Below are positions 11,328 through 24,780 of a stretch of 64,000 bases of DNA, in pieces. The position numbers and the translations under genes were made by a program. The stretch lies in contig VXAA01003142.1 in assembly GCA_013399115.1 (NCBI GenBank), positions 798,563-862,562 of the forward strand. The letters are read 5' to 3'. The notes under the pieces are model-generated. The model saw only the letters and a program-made list of their open reading frames with translations, searched no databases and had not been told where the DNA came from. The stretch is from Anseranas semipalmata. Lineage: Eukaryota; Chordata; Aves; Anseriformes; Anseranatidae. Within the stretch, counting starts at the first letter, position 1, and the number at the start of each line of letters is the position of its first letter.

Positions 11328-14300
11328 AGGGGCTTTCCAAAAAGGGAGTGCTCGCATCCTTCTAACAGAGCTTCATCATTGTGCTTCCTCCTCCCCTCAT
11401 TGCTATTGTAAGTACTGCTATAATCCATCTCTTGTAAGAAGAAAATATGAATCAATACCCCTCAAATACCATTTCCCATCGGGCTTTGGGACTGGCAAAG
11501 TACTATGTAGATGCAAATGCTAGGCATCAATAACATCTATTCAAACAAAAGTTAAGCTCGGCATGAAACAGTTAATCCGGGCAACAAAAGAAAGCCTCTG
11601 TTTCAGCTTTGGGGCAGCCAGTTTATGTCTACTGTCACAACAGATTAAGAAATACACTGCACAGTCCTGTAAAGCTGAATCGGCACAAAACACTGGGCTG
11701 AGGCGCTGGTGATGAGACATCCAGTATCAGTTCTTGGGCAGAAAATGCACCTCGGGCTAGGGCTGGGCTGCTCCAAACCTCCTGGGTGAAGCCGCATGAG
11801 GCACAGGCGGTGCAGACATCTTCCACTGGGTACGGGAGCAGCTCCTTCGCAATTGCTTGAGGGAGGTGAGACAGCTGGCAGCGAAGCCATCGCAGCACTG
11901 AAATTAAAGTTACAAGCTGCTTTCCCATGGCAGTGCCGGGACACAGCATGGTGCTTTGTAATTATGTTTTAGGAGCCTCCGCCCTCCTGCCCTAATTTCC
12001 AATTAACAGTTGTACCCTTCCAAACGACTGCAACACGATTACAAACAACCTGCAAATGGGGTGAGGAAGCCAGGAGGGACCATTCTGTGTAGGTCAGTAG
12101 CAGGCTGCAATCTGGAAAAACGACTTTATGTCACCACCACCGTGTGTCTCAGCCCTGTGTCTTAATCCATTGCCTCTTGTAGTCTCACTGACACTATAGT
12201 TAAAGCCACAGGGGAAAATGGCCGGAGAGGGGAATGGAAATGTGGTAGGAATGGAAAGAGATGGGAAACTGAAATGAGGTAGCAAGGCAGTGGGACACAA
12301 ATAATTCAAAATTATTTCCATTCATTTATTTACATCTGTTACATACATTTATATACCGATTTAGGTTCAGAATGCACAATTTTGATTTTTTTTTTTTTTT
12401 TGTCATTTTCACCTCCAAAAGTTTGTCAACAGACATTTCCTTGTGGCTTTAAATGACCGGTCACCTGCTCTGAATGCCAAATGGCATGGATGAAACCAGG
12501 ACATTGGGTTTGTGATGGAGATTGGTGGCACCTATTTTAATGAGAAAGGTGCAGGTAACTGCTAGAAACGTTCTGTTTCACCACATCTGAATAGGCAGGG
12601 TTTCCTTGCTGGGTCATGTTATTTGGTCAGGCTGTTGCAACTGTGAAGGAAATGCCACTTGCCCATCATAGAGATGCCTCCTCTGATGCCCTCTCCTTCT
12701 CCTCATTTGCTGGTGCGAAGAGGAGGCTTTCAGAACAGCAAGACCTTACTCTGCATAGGTCCAGTGTTTTCATGTGGGCATAAATTAAGGAAAGACCGTA
12801 ACCTCATGGGGTTAATTTAAAGCAACAACTTTGCCCATTTTAATAACAATAATTGAATACCTCAAATATGATGTTAAAAGGATGTATCTCCCTTCATCTG
12901 CATAATAGAGTTTCCTTTTAACTTTAATAGTCCTTGTTCTACCATTTGTGACCAGTAAAATGTATGATTAGCAACAAATATAATTTATGTAATTAGAGAT
13001 TTATGGGCTTACATTGAACCCTTTACCTGCCTGTTTCTGTTTCTATACACTGCAATTTTCTTGTTTGTTTTTTTGCAGCTGGTAAGAGCCTGGTTGGCCA
13101 TTAAAATGGAAATTGTGAAAAATTTTCACATTGAAAGCTTTCCCACTGGAAAAAGCAGGTTTGGAAAGAACAAATCAAAACAACTTTTATCAGCCTTTTA
13201 GTTTAATAAAGCCTTTCAACCAAAAATAATTAGGACAAACTGTAGCACTTCATCTGAAGTCTTAGGCACTTTATCTTGATATTATTTTTATTCATGTGAA
13301 ACAGCAAAAATTGTGTTTAATGAGATGAATTTTTGAATCTTATCAGAACAAAAGGACTTTCACCTTATCAAAATAACCTTAGTAAATCCTTCATTTCTCT
13401 TTTAAAATCATTTTTCCTTTAGCTTTTTAAAAATCTATCTCACAATAGGTGGAAGTATCAAAATACTAGAATAAAAATTACAGAAAAGAAATGTCTTGAC
13501 TGGCTACTGTCAAAAAATGGATTTTTTTTTTTTTNCTACAGGAAAAAAGAAATGTGAATAAATGTGGAAAAAAAAACCAACAGTATTGCTGCTTTTAGAT
13601 GTAATGAAATAAAAGGTAAAGAAACTATCCATTCTGATGGGCACTGTGAATGTCCTGACCATTTGAGCACTCATACCAAAACTCAATCTCTGTAGCTGGG
13701 TCTTCAGCCTATTTGGATTGATTAGATCCTGCCTTAAAGTGAAGCCATGCTCAAACCGACACCCCAGCCGTGCCCATGGCCAGCATGGACTCAAAGTCAG
13801 TGGAAATACAAATAATAGGTTCGTAAGTATAGGGCAGAAGCTGAGCTAAAAGCTGGGTGAGAACCAGTATTGGATGTAAGGGCCAGAGGCACCAAGGAGA
13901 GTTATGTAAATACTTATGACCTTAAAATTTGGGATTTTCTGTAGTTACATCCTCTTCCTTTGCTACTTGAATATTTACGCATGTATCTGCCAAGTATTCA
14001 GGCATGGCTTTTTTGTATAGACCATTAAAACCTACATGTTCTTGCCTGCCTGAGCAAAGCTCTGGAGGCATCACATCTTGGCGTAAGGCTGGCAGGTGAG
14101 ACCTCTAATGCCCACTGGCACACCTCCACAGTGCAAGTCCAGATTTAGAAAGAGAGAGCCCCACTGAACGGAGGAGGGAAGTGGGGGAGTCCCCAAAACT
14201 CTCTGAGCACCTCCAGGTGGCAGGTGGGATGGACCGGGGACCAAAAAGATAAGAAGGGATCTGCGCAAATGGCAGGTTCAACCCTCTCCTCAGCCCCCTC

Positions 14301-17300
14301 CTGCTCTGGAGGAACACGGTTGGTGCCTGGCCCCAGGCTTGCTGTACTTGGCCAACCCTGACCCCACTGCTCACCTTGAAGAGGAGACCCAGCAGATCAA
14401 CCTCCTTATGCCTACCTGAGGAAAATTCTTGTTACAAGACTGCAGGGGAAGCACCACTGGACCTGGAGACAAAGGTGAATAAGACTCTGCCTCTTTCTTC
14501 AGTATGGGAGAAGTTGCAACACAAGCATTTACCATTTTATGACCAATGCAGTTGGTATTACTGAGGACAACATGTTGTAAAGTATTGGCTTCTGCTTCAG
14601 TCTAGGGTGGCATCCACGGCATTTACTTTGCTCCCTGTGTAGAACAACACTGATTACAAGCAAGGGGAAGACTATTAATTATGTAACTAGCAAATGACTT
14701 ACGCTGAAATTTTACTGATTTACTAAGAGCTTTTATTGCAGCATAAACAAGCAGCCACATCTCACATAAAAGACACAAAGCTTTCTGATCATAGCTCTTC
14801 AGCAGTTATTAGTGTTAAAGCTTTTCCAAGCTACCCTGGACTGAATGGTTGACAATGACCAGCAGCTGCACTAATTGGAAATCTTTCAGACATCAGTCAA
14901 GGAGGAGGCGGGGGCAAAGGACAAATACACACTGTCAAGACCAGATTCTGCATTCCACTTCAACAAGTTAATATTAACCCACATTTTTGTCCACTGTTGT
15001 CTGATTATTCTTGAAGTCTTTTGGCAGCAGAAATTTGCTTCAGGAAAGTCTTCATCCTTCAGCAGTTTGTTGTGTGTGAAAGGTTGGGAGGAAAGGAAAC
15101 CTACAGGAGGGTGAGCTTAGCTGTGATTTTCATGAGTTGGAACCTCAATTTTGCCTACAAGTGTGGATGTGAAGGATGAACAGAAAAGCATGGCCAATAA
15201 TCCAGGGAGTGCAGGAACAGAGCACTGTAATCTTCCAGTGCCACTTACCTCCTCTGAGCATCTGTTTCCACGTAAAATAGGGAGAACAGCATCTTGTAGA
15301 GCTGTTGGGAGGATGAATATTTGAAAGGTACATTGGATCTGCAGATGTTTTTGCATTTAGCTATAAGTGATTGCTAAAACTGGCAAACAATCTGAGCCTG
15401 TTGTTCTTCGGGATGCCAACGCAGCCACTCCTCAAAGGCAACACCCAAGACACCACCACCACCCTGATCTGGAAAGAAATGAAGAAGCTGTTTTCCTTCC
15501 TCTTACTCCACTGTGTCCCCAAACCCCAATTTGCTCACGTCAGACGCCACGGTGATTGAAGCAGGTGAAGCAATACTGTTCTTTATGTACTTTCCCATGC
15601 TTTAGAGAAAGAACAACGGTGACAGTACCACATAACTTGAGTAGATGCACATTCAAAATACTCAGAACATTTTCAATAACTTTTGTTGCTGATTCAGAAC
15701 AGCCTGCAAACTCTCTGGAAGTTGTATATGTTCTAGCGGAAAACAACATCACTATTTTTTCTTACTGTTTTTGCAGGCCTGGTTGAAAGTTCAAGTTTGT
15801 ACATTAGAGGCTTCAAAGTCTACCATTCTGTCACCTGCAGCGGTGGCACCTCCCCTCCCCTCATTGTCATTACAGGGGTTCCCACACTGCACCAAGGGCA
15901 CGAGGATGACTCTGATATTGCATTAGCAGTGCTGGCGTTGTGATTCTCCTCCCAGTTTACGGCGTGGCAGCGATTGGCTCGGGTGCCTTGGTGCTGCATC
16001 TGCAGAAATCAGTTTGTTCTGGTAGCTGAGCAACACGTTACTGTTGCACAGAGGGGATGATGAATCATGAGGGTGTTGGTTCAGGCTCAGCAGGGCTCCG
16101 CTCAGAGAAAGCCCTCAACACAGGAGCCAAACAAAGCCAGTGCGGAGCAAGGAAAACATTCACTTGTCACTGTCCAGATCAGGGACTGATCAGTGTAACA
16201 GACAGCAGTGTGCACAGGAAAAAACCCTGCCTTCGCTTCCAGAGATGCCAGGTAGCTGCGAGATCTCAAAAGCCTCATTAAGCAACCGGAAAACAAATTA
16301 TATTTACACTGATTTTTTTTTTTTTTTCAGAGATTACTATGGCCTATATTAAACAAAATCAAGGTCCTAATGTTTGTGTGAGTGTGGACACAGAGATTAA
16401 CAGCATCCAGACAGCAGCTGTTGGAGCAACAATGGATTTTAGTGCTTCTGACAGAACTAGCAACTTTGAGATTTGGCACCAATTTTAGAAACACATGCAG
16501 ACTTAAGGAATGGATTTGCCTAATCAAGTTTTCTCTTAACTTTGAACAAATTAATGAGAGTTTTATATCCCATAGCTAGCACTATGTAATTTTTTGTATT
16601 TCATAGTAATAAAACAGGAAATAATGAATGACGGGGCTGTATCAATTACACGTTTTGCTAAGACTGGTAAATTAACAAGCAAAACAAACCATGAAACACA
16701 GTTCTGGTGTAAGTAGGTGTGTAAATCTACAATGCCACTAACCAGAGGCTATGCAAACAGTGATACATTTGGTGTAGGTTTAGGTTACATGTGAGCTGTG
16801 GCACAGATGACTCTTTTCCTTGGAAGGCAAACCTCCTTCTCAGGAAGCCTCCAGGTGGGAATACGGAAGTAACAGACTGAAAGTTTGTCCCTTACCCCAG
16901 GTGTTGTAGGGCTGCAGAAATGCTACCAGTACTTATTGGCACTATCACCACTTGATGTCTGTACAAACAACCTTCACTTACAAATTTGTTATTAAACAGG
17001 TTTATCAGGGAATCTGCTGCAGCTCTAATAGATATCTGAATGCCTATTCCACTTTGTGTAGATTTTCCTTTCATGGCACAAAATAGTCAGAAGATAATCA
17101 CTATGATCAATGCCTTTTCACCAGGAAGCATGTCACAAGTTCAGCTGCAACATATCATGCCCCAGAGTTCTTTGAAGTTTATCCTAAACAAATCCAAGTA
17201 AACAATGATTAGTTGTGGATGGGTGTTTTTTTGTTTGTTTGTTTGTTTTGTTGTTGTTCTGTTGTTGTTGTTGTTGTTTTTATTATTAGAAGTCATAATG

Positions 17301-19900
17301 GACTCATATTTATTAATCCTCTAGTAGCAGGCAAGTTTATCTCCCAGGTAGAAAACCGTTAGGACCTTCACTGGCTTTCTTAAAAATATCTCACAAGACT
17401 CTCAAGGATTTTACATGTTTCAAACTGCTCTAGAAAAGGCAGTCTGCTTTGTCAGATTGAATAAGGCATAAGTAGCTTCTAAAGTAAACCTTGAGCTGTT
17501 GATGATATGCTTTGGACACTTCACTCAGTTTCTTCACATCTCCCCTTATTTATCAAACAATGACAGCAGTGCAAGCCTTTGTCTGTGAGTAGGAGGAAGA
17601 AGTTCACATTTTTAACAGCGCTGTGCAAGTAAGAAGATATTTATTCCATAGGACAAATAATCATTTGTTATGTAAGTTTATAATAACTTTCAAAATTGAT
17701 CAGTTAGTCCTCCCACTTAAAGCCCAGCTGCTGTCCACAACTTAGCTTTTGATGTGTTGGCTGGTTAATTTTTTGCAGTTATACTTTTCTCACTTGTTTC
17801 ACTTAGACAGCAACCTTAGCTTTCTGCATTATTAATAGCTATATCAACTTCTCTTTATTTTGGTTCTAGAGACTTAGCTTTCGTAGTAAGGAGGTTATAA
17901 TCCCTGCTATGGATTACTTGGTAAACAATAAGCATGTGCCCTTGGTTATTTCCCTTAGTGGGTAGAGCTGGCTGAACATTGTGGCTATAAAAGTATTGGA
18001 AGGAAGAGCTGTCAACATCAGTATAGATGGTCTGATGGTCTTAGAAGTTTTACCTGTTTCTCATGGATATATGCCCCAAATAGTTTACACTGAGATTTTG
18101 TAAGGGATCTAGAAGACTTTATGGGATGACGAGTTTGAACTTCAGGAGTAAGTTTGGTAAATAGTTCAGATTTCATCGCTGTATAAGGTAGGTTTGATTC
18201 CTTGTATGTGAAAAAAATCACTTTGTAACCTACATAGGAAGAGATGGAGAATATGTTGAAGCGACAGCATCAGCTTCTCTGCCTCCTGCGGTAACAGGTG
18301 GTTGTAGCTGCCTGTGCCCAGGCTGCAGGTTCCACAACCTGAGCGTTTTTAAGTGTGAACATGGTGAGCAAGGAGGGTGAAAGTTCCCAGAGGGCTAAAA
18401 ACTGCAAATAGAGATATTGTGAGTAACATGTCTTAACTGGCTCTCATGTCGTCCACCCTCAAGCCCGCGGCAAAACCTCAGCTGATACAGCCAGAAGCAG
18501 ACTACATATACAGAGCTTTGATGTATCAGCTGACTGTTTGAACAGAAAAATGTATAGAGATCCACTCCTCCATGTATCCTCTGAAATATTTTTCTCTGCT
18601 CAAAAGTGCAAGAACCTCAGATTGAAACCAAAGCTCAGTTTCTTAGTTCTGGTTTCAAGTTGTTAACAGTGAAGCATTTAACGGACTGGCCAAGTTCTGT
18701 CATCATTTGCTACTTGGTGGGCATGTGTCCGCTTTGCTTACAAGGTCTGCACGTGTGTGCAACAGGTGGTGTCACCATTTCCCTCTTCAGTGTCACATTG
18801 CAGTGGCACTGTCTACATGTTTACAGCTATTAAGCTCTTGGGGAGGAAAAGCTACAGAGCCACTCAGCAACCTGCTGTCATTCAGCAGACAAGAGAAGGG
18901 AAGGTTCAATTTTCCAAACCTGCTGATGCAAAAGGTGCTGCATATGAGTGTGTGGGGGAGAGTGACCTGTAAGGGAACAAACACACAGACAGTGATGTGG
19001 CTGGATTCGTGCTGTTAATGAGCAGGGTCCTTTAGGTGCTGGTAGGGTGTCATGCTCAATAGGAGTGATTAAGCTGCACTAATTGCAGGAAGAAGAAAAG
19101 TGGCTGATGTAATTCAGAGTCACTAAGGTGGAAAAAAAAAAAAGTAAAAATTAGAATTAGTTGAGAAGGAAGCACAATTCAGAGACACTAACCAGGAAAT
19201 TAGGAGAAGGCTGATGAAATGCCCACTAAGGCTGCAGAGTGGTCTGCATTGCTTCCACTACCTGCTGATGCAGTTCTGCCCCCAGCACAGCCGAGGTGCT
19301 CCCCGTGCCCATCCTCAGTGCCGGGTGCATCCTGACTTCAGTGCTGCACCGCCCCAAACCCTCAGCAATGCGCTGAGCAAGGGGTCTCATCATCTTGAAA
19401 TACGTATTATTCTGTCCTCAGAAAATTTTGAGAAGAGAGGTACAATCAGCCAACTAGCCTAGGCTTCAGGGGACAGAGAAAAAGAAAAGTTCATTGCTGC
19501 CTGCCTTTCATGCCCTGTGTCACCTTGGGAAGTTGCTTTGGGTAAATCTGTAAAGGACAGCTATGCTTCTAAGGATGCAAGATATGAAGTGTTTGAAGAC
19601 AAGAACAATTCTTAAAAAATGCCTTTGCTGGAGTGTTAGATACTCTTTAGGGCTGAGAAATGCATTTTTGTCCATGTGGGACCTATAAATTAGCATCACA
19701 GACCTGCTAGTGGTGGTCATTCTGACACTGAGGGAGCTGGTAACCCCCTTGCATTTATTAATTCAGCAGGGAGGAGAACTGCTGGCTCCCAGGATGGGAA
19801 GCCATCTGCAATCACCCCTGCTGCCTGGGGAGCTCAAGCCCTGGAAGCTCCACTGCTCCCCTCTGCCCAGTGGCACTCATGCTCTCCCCTGAGGTGCGAC
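11328..19900. other. Intergenic sequence, no gene recognised
   Basis: Unique, mostly AT-rich DNA. Low-complexity parts include T runs near 12388-12401, 13522-13534 and 16312-16327 and a GTTT/GTT simple repeat at 17225-17282. A single N lies at 13535 within a T run. A 3-base interval at 13079-13081 is bounded by strong acceptor and donor words (see findings). Open frames up to about 100 codons show no family resemblance. Confidence 0.55.
17225..17282. repeat. GTTT/GTT simple repeat
   Basis: A run of GTTT units passes into GTT units and ends in T-rich sequence. It is ordinary microsatellite sequence. Confidence 0.9.
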
Positions 19901-20036
19901 ACTGCAGAGGAAAAGGTAAGGAAGAGAGCAAAGCAAGAGATCAAAGGGATCATTGCCGCAGGCTCAGAGATTAGCACATATCACCTGAGGGGAGACCTGA
20001 GATTCTGCCTTTTCTCAAAGTACTGGTTATACGTTT

Positions 20037-20093
20037 ATGAACCACTATATATATTCATGAACCATTATATATCCATGAACATACATTCATGGT
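20037..20093. repeat. Short AT-rich tandem repeat around CATGAAC
   Basis: Units of about 18-22 bases repeat the pattern ATGAACCAYTATATAT. They start near 20037, 20058 and 20075 and decay into CATACATTCATGG. Confidence 0.7.
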
Positions 20094-22517
20094 CACAAAC
20101 AGAGGGGGCTGTAATCCAGTTCCCCACATCTTCATTCTTCTCTTCCACATGAGCATGTTCACCACTGCGCTGCCTCTAGCACGGTGAGGCGTGAAGCCAT
20201 AAGTCTCCATCTGAGGGAAGAGGAGAGAATATAGCCAAGTTTTTATGGGATGCAGCTGAACCCAGGGCTCCCATGGCCTTGTGATTACTCTACCTGATGG
20301 TGTCTGCTAAAAGGCATGGCACCTGTGGCATCTAGAAACCTTCAGAAGCAGACAGCAGCCGAGCAGGAGCTTGCTGCTCTGAATCTGTGCGCTTCATTCT
20401 GACAGTGCACTGTTTCATTACCTGTGTCTTTTCAAGATCTCCATCTTCAAGCCCAGTATTGAAGGAGGGAGGAGAATACTCTATTTATGAGGACACAGCA
20501 GGCATAAATATACTGAAAGACTGTGGGATTATAGATATTACAATAATGGGCAAAAATACCTGACAGGTCATGCCCTCTGAGTTAGGGATAAAGTATTACC
20601 TACATGATTCCTTGCCAACCAAAGCAAGACCAACATTAATCATGTATTACCATATAATTTCAGCTTGTACAGATGCTTTCTGGCTCCCATCCAACATTAT
20701 AACTGTATTTTGATTATCTGTTGCTTAGAGAATCAGCTTCAGGCTGGATCCCGAAGACACAAAGCAAATATAGATTGGCATCAGTATTCTGATAGGCATC
20801 ACCTTTTTTTCTAAAACGCGCTTTAAGAACCATCACAGGAGTTTCCATCACACTTAGATGTATTTTTTAAATGCTCCCTTTCTCCTGCAGCAGGCATTTT
20901 CTCCAGCTGCTGCTCGTGCTCTGGCCAGTGTTCTGCTAGCCCAGCCGGCTGGAGAGCCTGGGGCTGACGAGATAGTACAATTTGTGCTAAATCCACAACA
21001 AAAGCTGTGGATTTGGGAAGAAGAGTCGCTGCTTGGATGCTTGCAGGAGGGGCAGTAAGCTGCTAGAGATTCATGTTTAAGGCTGAGTAACAAATTGTTT
21101 GGTGGGCAGGGTGATATTAAGGAGTTAATCAGCAGCAAGGCAGAGATTAATGTCTAATTGTAGCAACTCCAGGCAGCTTAATTTGCTTCCCTTGGCCTGG
21201 TGACAGAGTGAAACTGTCAGCTGGAGCTGTGTGAAGCCTGCTCCACCCAAACCGGAGTGGTTTCAACCAGACAGCGCCTGCCAATCTGCCCTTCCTGCCT
21301 CCCTGCATGCACGAAAAATCATAAATCATGTAAAACTCTCCAACTGCTAAGCTGTTTTGCACCGAGGGAATTACCCATGACTATATACTTGATGGAAGCT
21401 GCTGTCTCCTCAAATTGGTTAGGCACGTTTGTGCACGGAGGAAAAGATAAAGTGGCTGAACAATTTGAGATTAGTTTCTGTCTTCTTTTGTTGAAGCTGT
21501 ATTCAGCGCACGGCCTCAGCCTACACAGAGGACGAGAACCAGATCAAAGGGATTATTTAAAAAGTTGCAGTTCTGCACTGAGGTACTGTTTGATTACCTC
21601 TCTTTTCTGGCAGTTGCACTCCACTGCGGTGACTCTGGAGTTGCACCAGGCCTGGGAAAAGAACAGGCTTGGCCTGCATTCAGCACCGGGGAGATTGCTT
21701 TGTACTGGCACATCTCTTGGAAAAGGACTTACAGAAATGTGTCCACTCTAACAGCTGTCTTTCAAAATAATCCAATATCATCACTTTGTACAATACTTAA
21801 TTTCTCACCTCTCCGCACTCCCCCGTTTCTAATAAAGGAGCTGATTTACAGCATGCCACAGCAGCACATGACTGCTTGGAAAGTACCTGTATGTTGCATT
21901 AGCAGCAACCTGAACCTGCAGGGGAACTTCTACTAAGCTGAATTAGATACCCAAAATGGAATTTGGCAAAAAATCTGAATTAGTTCCTTTCCCTTAAGAA
22001 ACATATGACAGAGAGCCTGAGGGCTTACACTGCGTAAAAAACCTTGGTCTCTGCTACAAACCCACAGTATTCCAGCTAATTCCCTAATAAGGTAAAATCA
22101 GTCATTCACCAAAGTCATCTGAATTACTTTTCTCCACGGAAGGCCTTGCCTGCCTTAGTAGAGTGTCTCGGCCAACCTAATACTGATGATTATGTTTACC
22201 AGAGAAATAATGACTCTGGGCTCCCAGCGTGGAGCCCTCAGCACTGGTTCTCCAAGCACTGCTGTGCAAGTGGGAAGGCACAGTCACCCCAGGCCGGTGC
22301 AGGGAAGCCCTTAACGTGGTGAGCTCATCTTTGAACACCGCAGGCTGAAGTAAGTGCCGCTTTCGGCCGTTGCTGAGGTGGTTACTAAACTGTGAGAGAG
22401 ATTTTGCCATGCAAAATAACACACTTTTTTCCATGTGAGATAATTGCTCTCATTTTGTGAGCACTTCTTTTTAAGTGATAAGGTCAGGATCCTTCTGGTG
22501 AAAGAAGGAGACCCCAG

Positions 22518-22549
22518 GGATGAAAAAAATCAGGAATGAAAAAAATCAG
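22518..22549. repeat. 2 x 16-bp tandem duplication
   Basis: GGATGAAAAAAATCAG at 22518-22533 is followed directly by GAATGAAAAAAATCAG at 22534-22549, with a single mismatch. Confidence 0.9.
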
Positions 22550-22790
22550 GAACGGCTGCTCACAAAAAAGAGATGCCTGAGGTGGCCAGATGCGCGTGAT
22601 ACACAACCGTGCCGTGGCAGAGCGACGGCACAGCTCCTTCCTGCCTCCAGACCGAGGCCGTGAGTGCTCGCTCTGGCCAGGAAACCTTTCCTTCAAGGTA
22701 CAAGAGAGAAGGGCAGGGCCTGCCAGAGGTTCCTGTGAACGAGAGGAAGGAGGCAGGCACAGCACCCCCGGCCCTCCGCGCTGCCCGCGC

Positions 22791-22804
22791 CCGCCCCCTG
22801 GCGG
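22791..22804 (-). promoter_or_regulatory. CTCF-like binding motif
   Basis: Read on the minus strand the site is CCGCCAGGGGGCGG. This fits the core of the vertebrate CTCF consensus (CCASYAGRKGGC) with one substitution at the third position. The motif orientation is toward lower coordinates. Binding is inferred from sequence only. Confidence 0.6.
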
Positions 22805-22815
22805 CGGCCGGAGCC

Positions 22816-22839
22816 GGGGCCGGGCGTCACAGGGCCGGG
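22816..22839 (+). other. G-quadruplex motif
   Basis: Four G runs (GGGG, GGG, GGG, GGG) are separated by loops of 2, 7 and 2 bases. This satisfies the usual G3+N1-7 pattern. It lies 12 bases from the CTCF-like motif. Confidence 0.7.
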
Positions 22840-22870
22840 CAGNGCAGAGCAAACGCTGCGCTGGTGGACG

Positions 22871-24780
22871 CCTCTTAGCTTTCAGCCATCTGAGCTTGAG
22901 AACTTCTGCCAGGCTGGAGGGTTCGTACGGGCCAGAAGGCAGCCAGCAGAGCTGTTAATTTCTTTCCGTGAAGTGCTACCCTGCAGAAGGGATCAGGCCA
23001 GAAAACTCTTGTCACAGAGCTATGGGGTAGCTGGTGTCTGGTAGCTGTCTCTGGCCAGGCAGTGGTGACCCTCCACATTCCTGGTGGGGTATGATCTGGG
23101 CCCATGGTCTAACAAGGGTAGGTAGGGCAGTTGTCTCCCAACATTTCCAGGCAGTGGCTTAGGCCACCTTCTTGCCTCATGCATCCTGGAAAATGCCTTC
23201 TCCAATTGCAACATGCCACACAGCTAAAAGAAGCTGTCTGATGCCTGGGACAGGTTCCCCTTCCCTCAGTGCCGAGGGGAAGGGGCGGCCTCCATCTGTC
23301 CTTGGAACAGGCTGATGCTTTGCCTTGTTGACCCACCATCTTTTGACTCTCTGCTTTACTTCTTAGGATTTTATACTGTTTTATATTAGCATTTGTCTCT
23401 TGCGTTCTCTTATTAGGAGCTAATCCTGCCTCAACAGCTGTACTCCTGTCTTGGCTTTCATCTTTCTTAAATACTTAGCTTAAGTACTCTCTCACAGCTC
23501 ATCACGATGCCCTGGGCTGTGAGGTGATGGGTGGCAGAAACATGCCTGATCCGTGTGTGTGTGCTCGGAGGGGGAGCTCAGCAGGACCAGCCCATTGCCT
23601 TCCTGCAAGACTCAGTAATACCCTCAAATACAACCGAAGCAAAGGCTGCTGGTGAAATACATTGCTGGTGTGATACCGGAGGCTAAACCAGGGAAGTGGA
23701 ATGCTTCCTCTGGCCTTAGATTTCTACATTCTTCTCACAAACCTGTATAAATTCATGTGTTCTCCCCTGTTAATAATGCATGCCTGAAGGGTTTGTCTTC
23801 ATGATGTGGCTATAACCTACTAACATAAGATTTGGCTCATTTGTGCATAGTTCATATTAAAGTGATCATTTGCTTCTGCAAGCAGGTTGCCACACAAGGT
23901 AGGGCAAGCTGTATCAGTATAATTATATGAACACAGATGCTTATGTATGTATTCTCAGAGAATTATACTGTTTTATTTTTAATTTGACAATGTAAGGGCT
24001 AGACTGCAGTGTGTGTCCATGGTTAAGGCAAGCACCATTAAGCAAAGGAAGGGGGAGTCCTGCCTCCTGTCACATATTGCTCTGTGGTGCTACAGCTACA
24101 CCGGACCCCTAAATAGCTCACACAGCACACAGGCAGTGTAGCACTGGGGGACCTATGGTTGAGTGAACAAAACTGCTTTTTCTGTTTTCCTGCTGCAATA
24201 AACCCATTCCTCACTCCATCGCGCTCTGCATTGTGCATGGACTACTGTTTCCTGAGAGCAGGGGAAGAGAGAGCAATGTCTGTCGCAGACCGTGGATCAG
24301 CTGGCATCCTCCTGGTAGGAGAAGATACAACAGAAATGGGAAACTAGCTGGATTCTGTTACCTTGTAATTGTAATTTGTCAGGAAATAGTAGCTGCTACT
24401 GAGATCTACTGCACAGACCAACAAGCTTTTCTAGTATTCAGCTGGTGATATGAATTAGATCAATGTTTAGACATTTTTGCAGTTTCTTGTGCAACTCCTT
24501 TTTATTATTTTATCATTTGACTATTAGCTAAATATTAAGTAAGTATTCCCACACATCCTGTTTAGGGATGTGCGAACCAATTTGTATAAAATAAAACCTT
24601 ACATATATGTACTCTTCCTTTTTGTTTCAGTTTTCATGCATTTCTTTAAGACTCTTGATTCAGCATTTCTCTGACCCGGGGAAGAAATGCTAAAATAACC
24701 TAAGTGTTTTTTTATAAAATGTGTAGCAAAATATTTTATTTAGGAAATAAACCCATGTACTGTTATGTGTAAATAGATTT
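22871..24780. other. Intergenic sequence, no gene recognised
   Basis: GC-moderate sequence to about 23340, then AT-rich. Overlapping open frames on the minus strand at 22875-23339 are short and share no resemblance with known proteins. Nothing else stands out. Confidence 0.5.

Larger units (their letters stand above)
19901..22739. other. Intergenic sequence with TCF/LEF-like words and short tandem repeats
   Basis: No exon is recognised. The segment holds an AT-rich short tandem repeat at 20037-20093, two identical TCF/LEF-like 13-mers at 19938-19950 and 21541-21553, and a 2 x 16-bp duplication at 22518-22549. The interval about 21060-21750 is rich in homeobox-like TAAT words and could be a regulatory element, but only alignment could show conservation. 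Confidence 0.5.
22740..22870. promoter_or_regulatory. CpG-rich island in the intergenic region
   Basis: A short, abrupt rise in GC and CpG content within otherwise AT-leaning DNA, with CCGCGCTGCCCGCGCC and GGCGGCGGCCGG words. One base is unresolved (N at 22843), as is usual in GC-rich draft sequence. It holds a CTCF-like motif and a G-quadruplex motif, annotated separately. No start codon and splice donor pair gave a convincing first exon. It may be an insulator, an enhancer or a non-coding promoter. Confidence 0.6.

Noticed and set aside
21257..21751. 164-codon plus-strand open frame
   Set aside because: No recognisable domain and the composition is that of ordinary intergenic DNA; a second frame overlaps it.
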